Shown one piece after another: positions 1-9,047 of a stretch of DNA of 64,000 nt. The position numbers and the translations under genes were made by a program. Positions within the stretch are counted from its first letter, which is position 1, and the number at the start of each line of letters is the position of its first letter. This DNA is from Xaviernesmea rhizosphaerae (lineage in GTDB: Bacteria; Pseudomonadota; Alphaproteobacteria; Rhizobiales; Rhizobiaceae), in NCBI RefSeq assembly GCF_001938945.1, contig NZ_MKIO01000040.1, positions 52,941 through 116,940 of the forward strand, given 5' to 3'. Below the pieces are notes generated by a model that made no database searches, had not been told where the DNA came from, and was given only the letters and a program-made list of their open reading frames with translations.

Positions 1-223
1 CCTTCTTTACGTGAAGCATCCTCATCGACCCTCGATTCACTCCGGTCGGATGATGCTGTGGCCGCCGCGCCGCCTCCTCAAGGGCGCAGGCCTGCATCGT
101 CCTCCTGCAGGATCGATGGACGCCGTGGCGGCGTTTTCCCGCCGACGACAGCGGACGAAACCGCTGCCGCTTGCGATGGCCTGCATCACGACGCGAAAGT
201 GCCTGATGTCGTTCCGGCCGTGC

Positions 224-706
224 TCACGTCTTGTCGGGCAGGGAACCACTCTCTTCCCCGCTCCCGGACGGCGCGCCCGACCTGTTCTCACCAGATCTGT
301 TCTCGCCCGACCTGTTCTCGAACGACTGGACCATGTCGAAAAAGCTGCGCATCCATCTTTCCATGATGCCGATGCTGCGGTCAATCTCCGCATCCGTCGG
401 CAGATTTGCCGATGGACGCGGCGGCGGTGCCTGACGCTCGGCCTTTTCCAACGCCTCGACCCGGCGCGTCAGATCATCGAGCTCCCGCTCGAAGGCCGCG
501 CGCTCGTCGGCCGCCATGCGGCAGGTGACCGTCTCGCCGTTCTCACGGCAGAGCGAGACCTCGCCGGTGGCGGTATCCAGCCGGATCAGCCCGCGCTCGC
601 CGCGCTCCATCCTGTAGCGGCCCGCCGCAGGCTCTTCCGCCTGAAGCGGCAAAGCCATCAGCAGCGCCGGCACCATGACGGCCAGTCCCCGAATCATCTG
701 CGTCAT
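224..706 (-). CDS. Small secreted hypothetical protein
   Basis: This 160-residue protein has a hydrophobic signal peptide over about residues 1-23, with a plausible cleavage site after the LQA. A conserved-looking core follows (YRMERGERGLIRLDTATGEV, two cysteines) and then a charged, heptad-like stretch at about 65-90 that could be a coiled coil. The tail is low complexity and holds three in-frame copies of a five-residue ENRSG unit. The ATG at 706 was chosen because an AAGGAGAG ribosome binding site lies five bases upstream; an earlier in-frame start at 751 lacks one. I do not recognise a named family; periplasmic location is inferred from the signal peptide. Confidence 0.75.
   Translation of the reverse strand: MTQMIRGLAVMVPALLMALPLQAEEPAAGRYRMERGERGLIRLDTATGEVSLCRENGETVTCRMAADERAAFERELDDLTRRVEALEKAERQAPPPRPSANLPTDAEIDRSIGIMERWMRSFFDMVQSFENRSGENRSGENRSGAPSGSGEESGSLPDKT
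282..326. repeat. 15-bp x3 in-frame tandem repeat
   Basis: Three adjacent 15-bp units each beginning CTGTTCTC (282, 297, 312) encode the ENRSG repeats at the C-terminus of the secreted protein on the minus strand. The units differ at only a few third-quarter positions. Confidence 0.85.
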
Positions 707-919
707 CCCGCTCTCCTTGTTTGACCTGAGGCCTGTCTCGCTTCGGCACACTGTCGCCCGCTCGTGTCGAACGGAGCGACCGCTCCCGCGGATTTTCCCC
801 AGATGTTGCCATCCTGCCCGTGCAATTCATGGACAATCCGCAACAATTGAGGCATGCCGCAGGCGAACGGGCAAACTCCGTGACCTCATTCGCGGGCGGC
901 AAGAGGTAATCAGGCTGAC

Positions 920-1285
920 ATGACAGACGTGATCTACAAGATCGTGACGGCGCCGCAGTGGCAGGCGGCAGAGGCAACGGGGCGTTTCGACGGGGCGCCG
1001 GTGGATCTCTCCGACGGCTTCATCCACTTCTCGACCGCTGAACAGGTGGCCGAGACGGCGGCGCGCCATTTCGCCGGACAGGGCGACCTTCTTCTCGTGG
1101 CGGTCGATGCGGATGCCCTGGGCGAGGCGCTGGTGTTCGAGCCCTCGCGCGGGGGCGCGCTGTTTCCGCATCTCTATGGACCGCTGCCGCTCGCAGCCGT
1201 GCGCTGGCAGGCCGCGCTGCCGCTGGGGCCGGATGGTCGCCATCGCTTTCCCGAGGATCTCGCGGGCCAGGAGGCCAGCCGATGA
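920..1285 (+). CDS. DUF952 family protein
   Basis: A 121-residue protein starting MTDVIYKIV with the DUF952 pattern: an N-terminal W-containing segment, the DGFIHFST block around residues 33-40, and a C-terminal FPHLYGPLPL segment. DUF952 proteins have an ADP-ribosyltransferase-like fold, but their reaction is not established. The stop overlaps the pyrD start by four bases (ATGA), so the two are probably translationally coupled; this pairing is common in Rhizobiaceae. Confidence 0.92.
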   Translation: MTDVIYKIVTAPQWQAAEATGRFDGAPVDLSDGFIHFSTAEQVAETAARHFAGQGDLLLVAVDADALGEALVFEPSRGGALFPHLYGPLPLAAVRWQAALPLGPDGRHRFPEDLAGQEASR

Positions 1286-2364
1286 ACCGCTTTATCGATC
1301 GCACCGGCCGCCGCGCGCTGTTCTGCTTCGATCCGGAGACCGCCCATGGCCTGTCGATCGCGGCGCTGAAGACCGGGCTGGTGCCCGCCAAGCCGGTGCG
1401 CGCGGATCCGCGCCTGCGCCAGACCATTGCCGGCCTGTCCTTTCCCAATCCGCTCGGTCTTGCGGCCGGCTATGACAAGAATGCCGAGGTACCGGAAGCC
1501 ATTCTCAAGCTCGGCTTCGGCTTTACCGAGGTCGGCACGCTGACGCCGCGCCCACAGGCGGGCAATGACAAGCCGCGCATCTTCCGGCTGAAGGAGGATG
1601 AGGCGGTCATCAACCGGCTCGGCTTCAACAATGAGGGCCATGATGCCGCTTTCGCGCGGCTTTCGGACTGCCGCCGCGATGCGCTGATCGGCGTCAATAT
1701 CGGCGCCAACAAGGACAGCGCCGACCGGATCGGCGATTACGTTCTGGGCATCCGCCGCTTCGCCGCGCTGGCGCGCTATTTCACCGTCAACATCTCCTCG
1801 CCCAACACACCCGGCCTGCGCGACCTGCAGGCCCGCGAAAGCCTGGCGACGCTGCTCAAAGCGGTGCTGTCGGCGCGCGACGAGGCAGCCGGCGAGCGGC
1901 GCGTGCCGGTCTTCCTGAAGATCGCGCCCGACCTGACCGAGGAAGGGCTCGACGACATCGCCGCCGAAGCGCTGGCCCATCCGCTCGACGGGCTGATCGT
2001 CTCCAACACCACGCTGTCGCGCGACGGACTGACCGACGCGGCGCAGGCGAAGGAAGCCGGCGGGCTCTCGGGCAAGCCGCTGTTTCGCCGCTCCACCATC
2101 GTTCTGGCCAAGATGCGCCAGCGCGTCGGTCCGGCCCTGCCGATCATCGGTGTCGGCGGCGTCAATTCCGGCGAGACGGCGGCGGAGAAGATCCGCGCGG
2201 GCGCGGACTTGGTGCAGCTCTATTCCTGCATGGTCTATCACGGGCCCCGCCTGCCCGGCCACATCATCAGCGATCTGTCGCATCTGTGCGCGCGCGAGCA
2301 GCTCTTCTCGATCCGCGATATCCGCGACACAAGGACGAGCTTCTGGGCGGCCGAGGGGCTCTAA
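1282..2364 (+). CDS. pyrD: Dihydroorotate dehydrogenase (quinone), class 2
   Basis: The enzyme oxidises dihydroorotate to orotate with FMN and passes electrons to the quinone pool, the fourth step of pyrimidine synthesis. The 360 residues match the usual class 2 length. The N-terminal helix (RFIDRTGRRALFCFDPETAHGLS) is the membrane-association segment of class 2 enzymes. Visible motifs are GLAAGYDKN, the NISSPNTPGLR loop with the serine base, FLKIAPDLT, and the FMN-phosphate loop IIGVGGVNSGETA. It follows DUF952 with an ATGA overlap. The call is firm. Confidence 0.98.
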   Translation: MNRFIDRTGRRALFCFDPETAHGLSIAALKTGLVPAKPVRADPRLRQTIAGLSFPNPLGLAAGYDKNAEVPEAILKLGFGFTEVGTLTPRPQAGNDKPRIFRLKEDEAVINRLGFNNEGHDAAFARLSDCRRDALIGVNIGANKDSADRIGDYVLGIRRFAALARYFTVNISSPNTPGLRDLQARESLATLLKAVLSARDEAAGERRVPVFLKIAPDLTEEGLDDIAAEALAHPLDGLIVSNTTLSRDGLTDAAQAKEAGGLSGKPLFRRSTIVLAKMRQRVGPALPIIGVGGVNSGETAAEKIRAGADLVQLYSCMVYHGPRLPGHIISDLSHLCAREQLFSIRDIRDTRTSFWAAEGL

Positions 2365-2376
2365 CCAATACCCGCG

Positions 2377-3744
2377 TCAGGCGGCGAAGCTCGCTGCGGC
2401 GCGTTTTGGCAGGCGGGCAAGCAGCAGAAGCCCGCGCGCCAGCAGAAATAGGTTGAGCGCGGCCCAGAGGCCGTGATTGCCGAAGGCCGGCACGAGAGTC
2501 GCCGCCGCCAGCCCATAAAGAGCGAAGGCCAGCAGCATCATGTTGCGCATGTCGCGCGACCAGGTGGCGCCGATGAAGACGCCGTCCATCAGGAAGGCAA
2601 GCGCGCCGGTGAGCGCCGTCAGGGCCGCCCAGGGGACATAGCGATAGGCCTCGAAGCGCACGGCCTCGGCCGTGGTCAGCGCATCGATCACCCCCTGCCC
2701 CACCAGGAGGAAGAAGAGCGTGGTGAGCAGCGCCAGGCCGAAGGACCAGAGCGCGGTGAGCTTCAGCGCCCGCTCGAAAGCCGGCCGGTACCGCGCGCCG
2801 ATGGCCCGGCCCGTCAGCTGCTCGGCGGCATTGGCAAGCCCGTCCAGATAATAGCCGGCGAGAAGGAAGATCGTCATCAGCAGGGAATTGGCCGCCAGCA
2901 CGACAGGGCCCTGCGCCGTGCCCAGCCGCGTCATCACCAGGAAGGCGGCCAAGAGCACGAAGGAACGGATCATGATGTCACGATTGAGCGCGAACAGCGC
3001 CATCAGCCGATCGCGCGCGACGATCTCGGCCCAAGCCGGGCGATAGGCGCGGTCGAAACGCCTGATGACCAGGGCGACGCCCACCAGAGCGCCGACCGCC
3101 TCGCCGATGGCCGTGGCGCAGGCTACGCCGGCCACGCCCCAGCCGAGAACCAGGCCCAGCGTGATCGACAGCACGATGTTGGTGCCGTTGATCAGCGTCT
3201 GCAGCACAAGGCCGAGCGTGCCCTGCCCGCGCCCGAGAACAAAGCCGAGCACCGCATAATTAGCGAGCGACGCGGGGGCTGCGAGGATGCGGTAGAAGAA
3301 ATAGACGCGGGTGACCTCGGCCACGTCATCGCCCGGCTGCAGCACCGCGAGGCCGGCCTTGAGAAACAGTGGCGACAGCGCGACCAGCACGACGCCGCTG
3401 ACGAGCGCAATGGCGAGCGAACGCCAGAAGATCGCCTGCTGCTCGCGCAGATTTCCCTGGCCGAAAGCCTGCGCCACCAGCCCCGTGGTGGCCGAGCGCA
3501 GGAAATTGAAGGTGGTGAAGATCAGGTCGAACAGAATGGCGCCGACGGCAAGTCCGGCCAGCAATCGTGCTTCGCCCAGCCGGCCGATGACGCCGGTATC
3601 GACCAGGCCGAGCAGCGGCGTCGTCAGGAAGCCGAGCGTCATGGGTACGGCGATCGACAGGACGAGGCGATGGCTGACGGTGAAGGCGCCCCCGTTGCTC
3701 CGGTCGGTCTGTCTCTCCGGCGAAGGCGGCGCGGCGGCGATCAT
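2377..3744 (-). CDS. MATE family efflux transporter (DinF-like)
   Basis: A 455-residue inner-membrane protein with about twelve hydrophobic segments. The first is followed by LLGLVDTGVIGRLG, the conserved MATE TM1 region of the DinF branch, and FNFLRSATTGLVAQAFG matches TM2. Such carriers export cationic drugs or metabolites against a sodium or proton gradient; the substrate cannot be read from the sequence. It is convergent with pyrD, twelve bases away. The start at 3744 gives a short polar N-tail and could be some codons downstream. Confidence 0.93.
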   Translation of the reverse strand: MIAAAPPSPERQTDRSNGGAFTVSHRLVLSIAVPMTLGFLTTPLLGLVDTGVIGRLGEARLLAGLAVGAILFDLIFTTFNFLRSATTGLVAQAFGQGNLREQQAIFWRSLAIALVSGVVLVALSPLFLKAGLAVLQPGDDVAEVTRVYFFYRILAAPASLANYAVLGFVLGRGQGTLGLVLQTLINGTNIVLSITLGLVLGWGVAGVACATAIGEAVGALVGVALVIRRFDRAYRPAWAEIVARDRLMALFALNRDIMIRSFVLLAAFLVMTRLGTAQGPVVLAANSLLMTIFLLAGYYLDGLANAAEQLTGRAIGARYRPAFERALKLTALWSFGLALLTTLFFLLVGQGVIDALTTAEAVRFEAYRYVPWAALTALTGALAFLMDGVFIGATWSRDMRNMMLLAFALYGLAAATLVPAFGNHGLWAALNLFLLARGLLLLARLPKRAAASFAA

Positions 3745-3860
3745 GAAGGCAGTCCCGATGCTCGATCAGCCGGCATCACGCGTCCGGCGGGTAGAACATT
3801 CCGCGAACGATACCCCTTCGTCAAGAGGCGATTCGCAACATCGTCACGTATGGAAGGAAA

Positions 3861-4382
3861 TCAGCCTGACGACAGGACCATGGCCCAATAGGGACGGTTG
3901 CCCGTGGCGGGATTGGCGACCATGGCCACGCCTAGCCCGGTATAATGCGCGCCGAGCATGTTCTCCAGATGCTTGGGCGAATGGAGCCAGGCCTGATAGG
4001 CGGCAGCTGCATCCTTCTGGCCGGCGGCGATGTTCTCGGCGGCCGGAAGGCGGACGCTGCCGCCCTTCATCCGGTCGAGAAAGCTGTCGGAGATGGACAG
4101 CAGATGCGCCATCTTGCCGGCCTTGGCCATGCGCGCCGCTTGGTAACGCGCGGCCTCGACGGCCGCGGGATCGCGCGACAGCGGCGACAGGCCCTTGTCC
4201 TTGCGCAGCTGGTTCAGCGCGCCGAGAACGGCATCGGTCTCGTCCCGGCCGACGCCCGGGGCGACCGGCACCGGCTTGCCGGCGCAGCTTGCCAGAAATG
4301 CAAGGCCGCTGACGGCGGCCAGGGAGAGGAAGCCGCGGCGCGCGGCCGCACGGCGGTCGGCATCAGGCGGAAGAACAGGCAT
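3861..4382 (-). CDS. CAP/SCP-domain lipoprotein with Tat-like signal
   Basis: A 173-residue protein. The N-terminus contains ARRGFLSL (residues 14-21), close to a twin-arginine motif, and ends in the lipobox LASC with Cys33, so a Tat-exported lipoprotein is likely. Residues about 50-170 form a CAP (cysteine-rich secretory/PR-1) domain, with GKMAHLL, AENIAAGQ and a C-terminal WLHSPKHLENML block followed by GLGVAMV. The function of bacterial CAP proteins is mostly unknown. The start overlaps the stop of the upstream DUF6460 gene (TGATG), which fixes the start and suggests coupling. Confidence 0.9.
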   Translation of the reverse strand: MPVLPPDADRRAAARRGFLSLAAVSGLAFLASCAGKPVPVAPGVGRDETDAVLGALNQLRKDKGLSPLSRDPAAVEAARYQAARMAKAGKMAHLLSISDSFLDRMKGGSVRLPAAENIAAGQKDAAAAYQAWLHSPKHLENMLGAHYTGLGVAMVANPATGNRPYWAMVLSSG

Positions 4383-4648
4383 CAACGGCGAAGGCTCAAC
4401 AGGCGGATGATCAGGAAGGCGGGCAGGACGACCGCGCCGCCCAGAAGCAGATAATCGCCGAAGGCGCCCAGCGCGGCAAAACCCTGGCGCCAGAGATCGC
4501 GCAGGAAGTCCTCGATCGTGTGGAGAATGCCGAAAGGCGTCCAGCCGAAGACCTTCATCAGAAAGCCGACGACCAGCGAGACCACCAACAGCTTCACGAC
4601 CACGCGCAGCGGCGAATCGCCCAGGAACCGGTTCACACCGTCGCTCAT
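4382..4648 (-). CDS. Small two-TM membrane protein (DUF6460-like)
   Basis: An 88-residue protein with two hydrophobic helices (about 15-35 and 60-83) separated by an amphipathic GILHTIEDFLRDLW segment, and a basic C-terminus (SLRR). It resembles the rhizobial DUF6460 family; the name is from memory and the role is unknown. Its stop overlaps the start of the CAP lipoprotein by one base, so the pair forms a two-gene operon. Confidence 0.82.
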   Translation of the reverse strand: MSDGVNRFLGDSPLRVVVKLLVVSLVVGFLMKVFGWTPFGILHTIEDFLRDLWRQGFAALGAFGDYLLLGGAVVLPAFLIIRLLSLRR

Positions 4649-4961
4649 CTGTTTTTCTTCGTCCTTTCACGACAAAAGCCTGCCCGCGCCGCGATCAGGG
4701 ATAAGGCCCGGGCTGTCGATGGATAACAGCGCAGGCTGACGCGGGCATGACGCGGCGATGCCGCGTGAGTTGGGCTTTTCTTCGACCATGGCGCAAGTTT
4801 TGCCTGCGGCCCTGCTTCAATTGCGGGGCGATCTCCGGCGGCACGGCGATCTCCGCTGCGGCAGAACCGGCAGAAAGCGATTTCCTGCCGCGCCGGCCTG
4901 CGCTATCAGCCTCTGCCCGCATCCTTGACAACGTGCATCCCCGAAGACGGAGCCCGACCCC
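4649..4961. other. Intergenic, divergent promoter region
   Basis: These 313 bases separate the minus-strand DUF6460 gene from the plus-strand methyltransferase, so both promoters must lie here. A TTGACA hexamer occurs at 4924-4929, but I see no convincing -10 partner before the ATG at 4962. No gene is supported. Confidence 0.5.
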
Positions 4962-5927
4962 ATGAGCCTTCATGCCGCCTCGCTGACCTCAGGCGATCTT
5001 CTGGCCGACCGCCGCGCGGAATATGCCGCCATGCTGGCCGAGAGCGGCGATGCCGAGGGTGCCGCCGATCTCATGCGCCAGGCGCTGGAGCTGGCGCCGG
5101 ACTGGGCGGCCGGCTGGTTTCGGCTGGCGGATTATGCGGAAAAAGCCGGCGCGCGGGATGCGGCGGCGGCAGCGCTGGAGCGGGTGCTGGCGCTCTCGCC
5201 CGAGGATGTGTTCGGCGCGGGGCTGAAGCGGGCCATGCTCGGCGCGGCGCCGGCGCCGGCCCAGCCGCCCAGCGCCTATGTCGCCCAGCTCTTCGACGAT
5301 TATGCCGACCGCTTCGATGCCGCCCTGGTCGAGCGCCTTGGCTACAGCGTGCCGCAGAAGCTCGCCCGGCTGGTGGCGGCGCAGCTGAAGGGCGCGCTCG
5401 GCTGCGTGGTCGATCTCGGCTGCGGTACCGGCCTGTTCGGCGCGGAGATCCGCGCAGAGGCCACGCGGCTGGAAGGCTTCGACCTTTCCGCCAACATGCT
5501 GGCCAAGGCGCGTGCCAAGGCGCTCTACGATCATCTGGGCCAGGCCGACCTGACACAACCGCCGGCCCATTCCGGCCTGTTCGCAGACGACCTCGCACCG
5601 TCGCGCGCCGATCTCGCGGCGGCGGCCGATGTGCTGATGTATCTCGGCGATCTCGCGCCTGCCTTCACGCTCGCGTCCGCGCTGCTGCGGCCCGGCGGCC
5701 ACTTCGCCTTTTCCGTGGAAGATGCCGATGCCGTGCCGGCCGCGCCCGGCCCGCGCGAAGGCGTGGTGCTCAGGCCTTCGCTGCGGTTTGCCCATCGGGA
5801 GGCCTATGTTCGGGCGACGGCGGCCGATGCGGGCTTTGCCATCCTTCAGGACATGCGCACGGGCATTCGCAAAGATGGCGCGCAGGAGGTGCAGGGCATT
5901 CTGTTTCTTGCGTCGAAAACCGCCTGA
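4962..5927 (+). CDS. TPR-containing class I SAM methyltransferase
   Basis: A 321-residue cytoplasmic protein. Residues about 15-85 look like two TPR helix pairs (AEYAAMLAESGDAEGAADLMRQ and the following AGWFRLADYAEKAG). The methyltransferase domain begins near residue 110, with the SAM-binding VDLGCGTGLFG at about 149-159, then FDLSANML and the acidic VLMYLGDL. A YADRFDAALVERLGY segment before motif I is typical of this rhizobial TPR-methyltransferase group. The acceptor substrate is unknown. The gene appears monocistronic. Confidence 0.93.
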   Translation: MSLHAASLTSGDLLADRRAEYAAMLAESGDAEGAADLMRQALELAPDWAAGWFRLADYAEKAGARDAAAAALERVLALSPEDVFGAGLKRAMLGAAPAPAQPPSAYVAQLFDDYADRFDAALVERLGYSVPQKLARLVAAQLKGALGCVVDLGCGTGLFGAEIRAEATRLEGFDLSANMLAKARAKALYDHLGQADLTQPPAHSGLFADDLAPSRADLAAAADVLMYLGDLAPAFTLASALLRPGGHFAFSVEDADAVPAAPGPREGVVLRPSLRFAHREAYVRATAADAGFAILQDMRTGIRKDGAQEVQGILFLASKTA

Positions 5928-6139
5928 GCGACGGATTCTTGCGATCTTCGATTAGGTCAGCATTCCTTCCATATTGCGCTTGCGAAAACGCCGTAAAAGC
6001 CTGATAGTCTTGACAGGTTGATGAGATGGCGGCCCGGCGATGGGGACGGATCTCAGGCCCCATTCCCTTTTCCGATCCTCTTGTTCCGGCCTGCCGCGTG
6101 CGTCTGCGCGCCGGTGCGCCATGCCCTGGAGACATGACG

Positions 6140-6775
6140 ATGGCACAGCTGATGAGCACGCTTGGCTTCTGGAACTCGAGCGCCGGCCGGCACACGCCGA
6201 TCGAAGATATTCAGGGGATTTTCACCGGCAGCCTCGTGGCGGCGCTGGGCCTCTACATGCTGGCGAGCGCCGGGCTTCTGACCGGCAGCACCGCCGGCGT
6301 CGCCTTCCTCCTGCATTATGCGCTCGGCATCAATTTCGGCCTGGCCTTCTTCCTGCTGAACCTGCCGTTCTTCTACCTGTCGCTGAAGCGCCTCGGCCTC
6401 GCCTTCACCATCAAGACCTTCGTCGCCATCGGGCTTACCGCCGTCCTATCCGATCTGCAGACGCGCTTCTTCACCATTGCCGGCATGCAGCCGGCCTGGG
6501 GCGCGCTGACCGGCGGCCTGCTTCTGGGCTATGGCCTGCTGGCGCTTTACCGCCATCGCGCCAGCCTCGGCGGCGTCGGCATTCTTGGCATCTGGATGCA
6601 GGAACGCTTCGGCATTCGCGCCGGCTTCGTCCAGCTGGTCATCGATATGGGCGTGCTGGCCGCCGCCTTCTTCGTTACCTCGCCCCAGACCGTGCTTTAT
6701 TCCGTGCTGGGCGCCGTGGTTCTCAACCTCTTCGTGGCGATCAATCACCGCTCCGACCGCTATATCGCACTGTAA
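6140..6775 (+). CDS. YitT family membrane protein
   Basis: A 211-residue inner-membrane protein of the YitT/DUF161 type, with five or six hydrophobic helices and the characteristic LLTGSTAGVAFLL and YRHRASLGGVGIL segments. It lacks the C-terminal DUF2179 domain of longer Bacillus members. Function is not established. The ATG at 6140 (MAQLMST) was chosen because GGAG lies at 6128-6131, eight bases upstream; the ATG at 6134 is the other candidate. The frame is open upstream to 6026, but that part is basic and does not look like YitT. Confidence 0.9.
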   Translation: MAQLMSTLGFWNSSAGRHTPIEDIQGIFTGSLVAALGLYMLASAGLLTGSTAGVAFLLHYALGINFGLAFFLLNLPFFYLSLKRLGLAFTIKTFVAIGLTAVLSDLQTRFFTIAGMQPAWGALTGGLLLGYGLLALYRHRASLGGVGILGIWMQERFGIRAGFVQLVIDMGVLAAAFFVTSPQTVLYSVLGAVVLNLFVAINHRSDRYIAL

Positions 6776-6954
6776 TCTTAGACTAACCGAATCCGATCCA
6801 GTCGCAGCAGAAATCTTAAGGCTGATCTGGGCACTATCTATCCGCCTGCCGGTAGCAGCAGCGAGTCTTGCCGGACGTGCAGGGTCACTTTTTTCGGTGG
6901 TCCTGACTTTCGGGGCGTGGACGCCAACGCACCGCCACGGCCACCCCTCCTCAT

Positions 6955-7143
6955 CTATTCCTGGTTCTTTCGCGGCGGTGCAACAAAACGCCCTTTTCGA
7001 TACTTGTGCGACAGGGGATACAGGCCGGAAAAGCTGCGCCCGAAAAACTCCGCAATCTCTTCCCATGTCATCGCCTCGAAGGACGGCCTGCGTCGCCCTC
7101 GCGGCGAGTACCCGGGCATTTTCGTGAACAGGGTTCGCGGCAT
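6955..7143 (-). CDS. Possible small DNA-binding-like protein
   Basis: A 62-residue reading frame in an otherwise empty 418-base gap. It contains MTWEEIAEFFGRSFSGLYPL followed by a basic HKYRKGR, which resembles the W..IA..LGRS helix-turn-helix pattern of small Myb/SANT-like or GcrA-like proteins. The N-terminus is rich in Arg and Pro. No clear ribosome binding site precedes 7143; Met9 or Met25 are other possible starts. Codon use looks compatible with coding, but this is weak evidence and I cannot name a family. Confidence 0.4.
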   Translation of the reverse strand: MPRTLFTKMPGYSPRGRRRPSFEAMTWEEIAEFFGRSFSGLYPLSHKYRKGRFVAPPRKNQE

Positions 7144-7193
7144 GTGGGCATTCGCTGTGCCCCGTCTTCATTCGCCGCTCCGGTTCCGACACG

Positions 7194-8120
7194 ATGACAT
7201 CCGCCACACCCAGCCCCTTCGAGGTCGGCCCTATCCGGAAGAAGCGGCATTCGCTCCTGTGGCGGGCGATCCTGTCCGTCGATGCGCTGTCCGTCTCGCT
7301 GTCTCCCTGCTCCGGCGCCGAGCGTCTGGCGCGCTACAATGCCGCGCTGGAGATCGATTGTCCGCACGACCTGCACGGCGAGGACGTGATCCTGGTGGCC
7401 GGCGACGAGGCCTATTTCCAGCGCTATGGCGCCTCCTTCATCCGCTCTCTGGCGCTTCTGCGACAGAGCTTCTTCGTCCATCTCCATCTTTTCCAGCCTG
7501 GCCCGGAGGTGCTGGCCGAGGTCGCGCGCCTGCGGCGGGACTATCCCGACATCGCCCTGAGCCTGACGATCGACCGCCTGACCGGCCTCGACCTGCCGCG
7601 CCGGTTGAACATCTACTACAATGCCGCCCGATTCATCGCTGCCAGCGAGCTTCTCGATCGCGGCGTCGCGCGGCTGCTGATCCTCGACATCGACACGCTC
7701 GCCCGCCGCTCGCCCTGGGAGCGGCTGGCCGGGCTGACCTGCGACGTGGCCTTCAACTTCCGCCCGGACAAGACAAAGCCCTGGCAGAAGATCCTCGCCA
7801 ATGCCGTCTATTACCAGGGCACGCCCGCGGCCCGCGCCTTCAGCCAGCGCTTCGCTCGCGCGCTTCTCAAAGGACTTGCCCGCAATCCGGCCTATCACCT
7901 CGACCAGATCGTGCCGCACTACCTGCTGAAGAGCGGACGGCGGTTCGCGCGCGACAGCGTCGGCGCGCTGCCGGACGATCTGATCAGCCTGGATTACGAT
8001 CCGCAGGCCAGCCTCTGGACGGCCAAGGGCGCACACAAGCGCTCCGAGCGGTTTCTCCTGGAAAAGGCGCGGGTGGACCAGATGGCCAGACCTCAGACGG
8101 GTCTGAAGCGGGGGGCCTGA
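7194..8120 (+). CDS. GT8-like glycosyltransferase (GT-A fold)
   Basis: A 308-residue cytoplasmic protein. A GT-A fold is suggested by the order of elements: DVILVAGDEAYFQRYGASFIRSL near residues 63-85, a YNAARFIAASELL helix, and LLILDIDTLAR with a D165-x-D167 metal and sugar-nucleotide motif. VYYQG, AYHLDQIV (the conserved aspartate of the GT8 acceptor region) and LISLDYDPQ follow. Donor and acceptor are unknown. No polysaccharide cluster surrounds it. The ATG at 7194 lacks a strong ribosome binding site. Confidence 0.75.
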   Translation: MTSATPSPFEVGPIRKKRHSLLWRAILSVDALSVSLSPCSGAERLARYNAALEIDCPHDLHGEDVILVAGDEAYFQRYGASFIRSLALLRQSFFVHLHLFQPGPEVLAEVARLRRDYPDIALSLTIDRLTGLDLPRRLNIYYNAARFIAASELLDRGVARLLILDIDTLARRSPWERLAGLTCDVAFNFRPDKTKPWQKILANAVYYQGTPAARAFSQRFARALLKGLARNPAYHLDQIVPHYLLKSGRRFARDSVGALPDDLISLDYDPQASLWTAKGAHKRSERFLLEKARVDQMARPQTGLKRGA

Positions 8121-8244
8121 AGTACTGGGCCTGAGCGCCGCTGTGGCGACATGCTGCCGCAGTGCAAGGACATGCTTGTACCATCCCGTGACTGCGATAA
8201 TCTGCCCGCGCCGCCCGCCGCAGCGGGCCGAAGAAAAAAGGGGA

Positions 8245-9000
8245 ATGCGCGTGAAAACGATCCTGATGGCCGCGGCCGTGCTTCTGGCCGCAACCCAGCT
8301 TGCCCAAGCCGAAGACACGATCCGCATCGCCACCGAGGGCGCCTATCCGCCCTTCAACTATATCGATACCGACGGCAGCCTGAAGGGTCTGGATGTGGAT
8401 ATCGCCAAGGCGCTCTGCGAGGAGATGAAGGCCAAGTGCACCATCGTCCAGCAGGAATGGGATGGCATGATCCCGGCGCTGACGGCCAAGAAATTCGACG
8501 CCATCGTCGCCTCGATGTCGATCACCGAGGAACGCAAGAAGAAGATCGACTTCTCGAACAAATATTACGTCCAGCCGCTCTCCATCGGCGTTCCCAAGGA
8601 CAGCAAGATCACGGCGGTGACGCCGGAGGCGATGAAGGGCAAGACCATCGGCGCACAGGGCTCCACCACCCAGGCCGATTATGCCGAGGATCACTTCGGC
8701 AAGGCGGGCGCCGAGGTGAAGCTCTACCCCAGCAATGACGAGGCGACGGCGGATCTGCAGAACGGCCGGCTCGACGCGATGATCACCGACAAGTTCGTGC
8801 TGGTCGACTGGCTGAACAAGGCCGGCAAGGACTGCTGCAAGCTGCTCGGCGACGTGCCCAACACGGTGACCGAGGTCGGCATCGGCCTGCGCCAGGGCGA
8901 TCCGCTGAAGGAGAAGTTCAATGCGGCGATCGATGCGATCGTCAAGGACGGCACCTACACCAAGATCACCCGCAAATATTTCCCCTTCGACATCTATTGA
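8245..9000 (+). CDS. Periplasmic amino-acid-binding protein (SBP family 3)
   Basis: A 251-residue periplasmic protein with a signal peptide at 1-24 (cleavage after AQA), then the family 3 opening TIRIATEGAYPPFNYIDTDG. The signature GLDVDIAKALCEEM, the ligand-carboxylate region VASMSITEERKKKIDFS and the C-terminal DGTYTKITRKYFPFDIY are also visible. It resembles the HisJ/LAO/ArtJ group that binds basic or polar amino acids. No permease or ATPase gene is nearby, so it is an orphan. The ATG at 8245 follows AAAAGGGG; a GTG at 8251 has better spacing. Confidence 0.93.
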   Translation: MRVKTILMAAAVLLAATQLAQAEDTIRIATEGAYPPFNYIDTDGSLKGLDVDIAKALCEEMKAKCTIVQQEWDGMIPALTAKKFDAIVASMSITEERKKKIDFSNKYYVQPLSIGVPKDSKITAVTPEAMKGKTIGAQGSTTQADYAEDHFGKAGAEVKLYPSNDEATADLQNGRLDAMITDKFVLVDWLNKAGKDCCKLLGDVPNTVTEVGIGLRQGDPLKEKFNAAIDAIVKDGTYTKITRKYFPFDIY

Positions 9001-9011
9001 TCCTCGATTCT

Positions 9012-9047
9012 GCCCGCGCCGAAGGTCATGACGCCCTTGGCGCGGGC
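9012..9047. terminator. GC-rich hairpin after the binding-protein gene
   Basis: Nine-base perfect arms (GCCCGCGCC at 9012-9020, GGCGCGGGC at 9039-9047), extendable by two pairs, start 12 bases after the stop codon. There is no T-tract, so it is a transcript-end or stabilising hairpin rather than a textbook intrinsic terminator. Confidence 0.45.

Noticed and set aside
2473..3891. 472-codon plus-strand frame opposite the MATE gene
   Set aside because: Highly charged antisense frame with no domain; the MATE gene explains the region.
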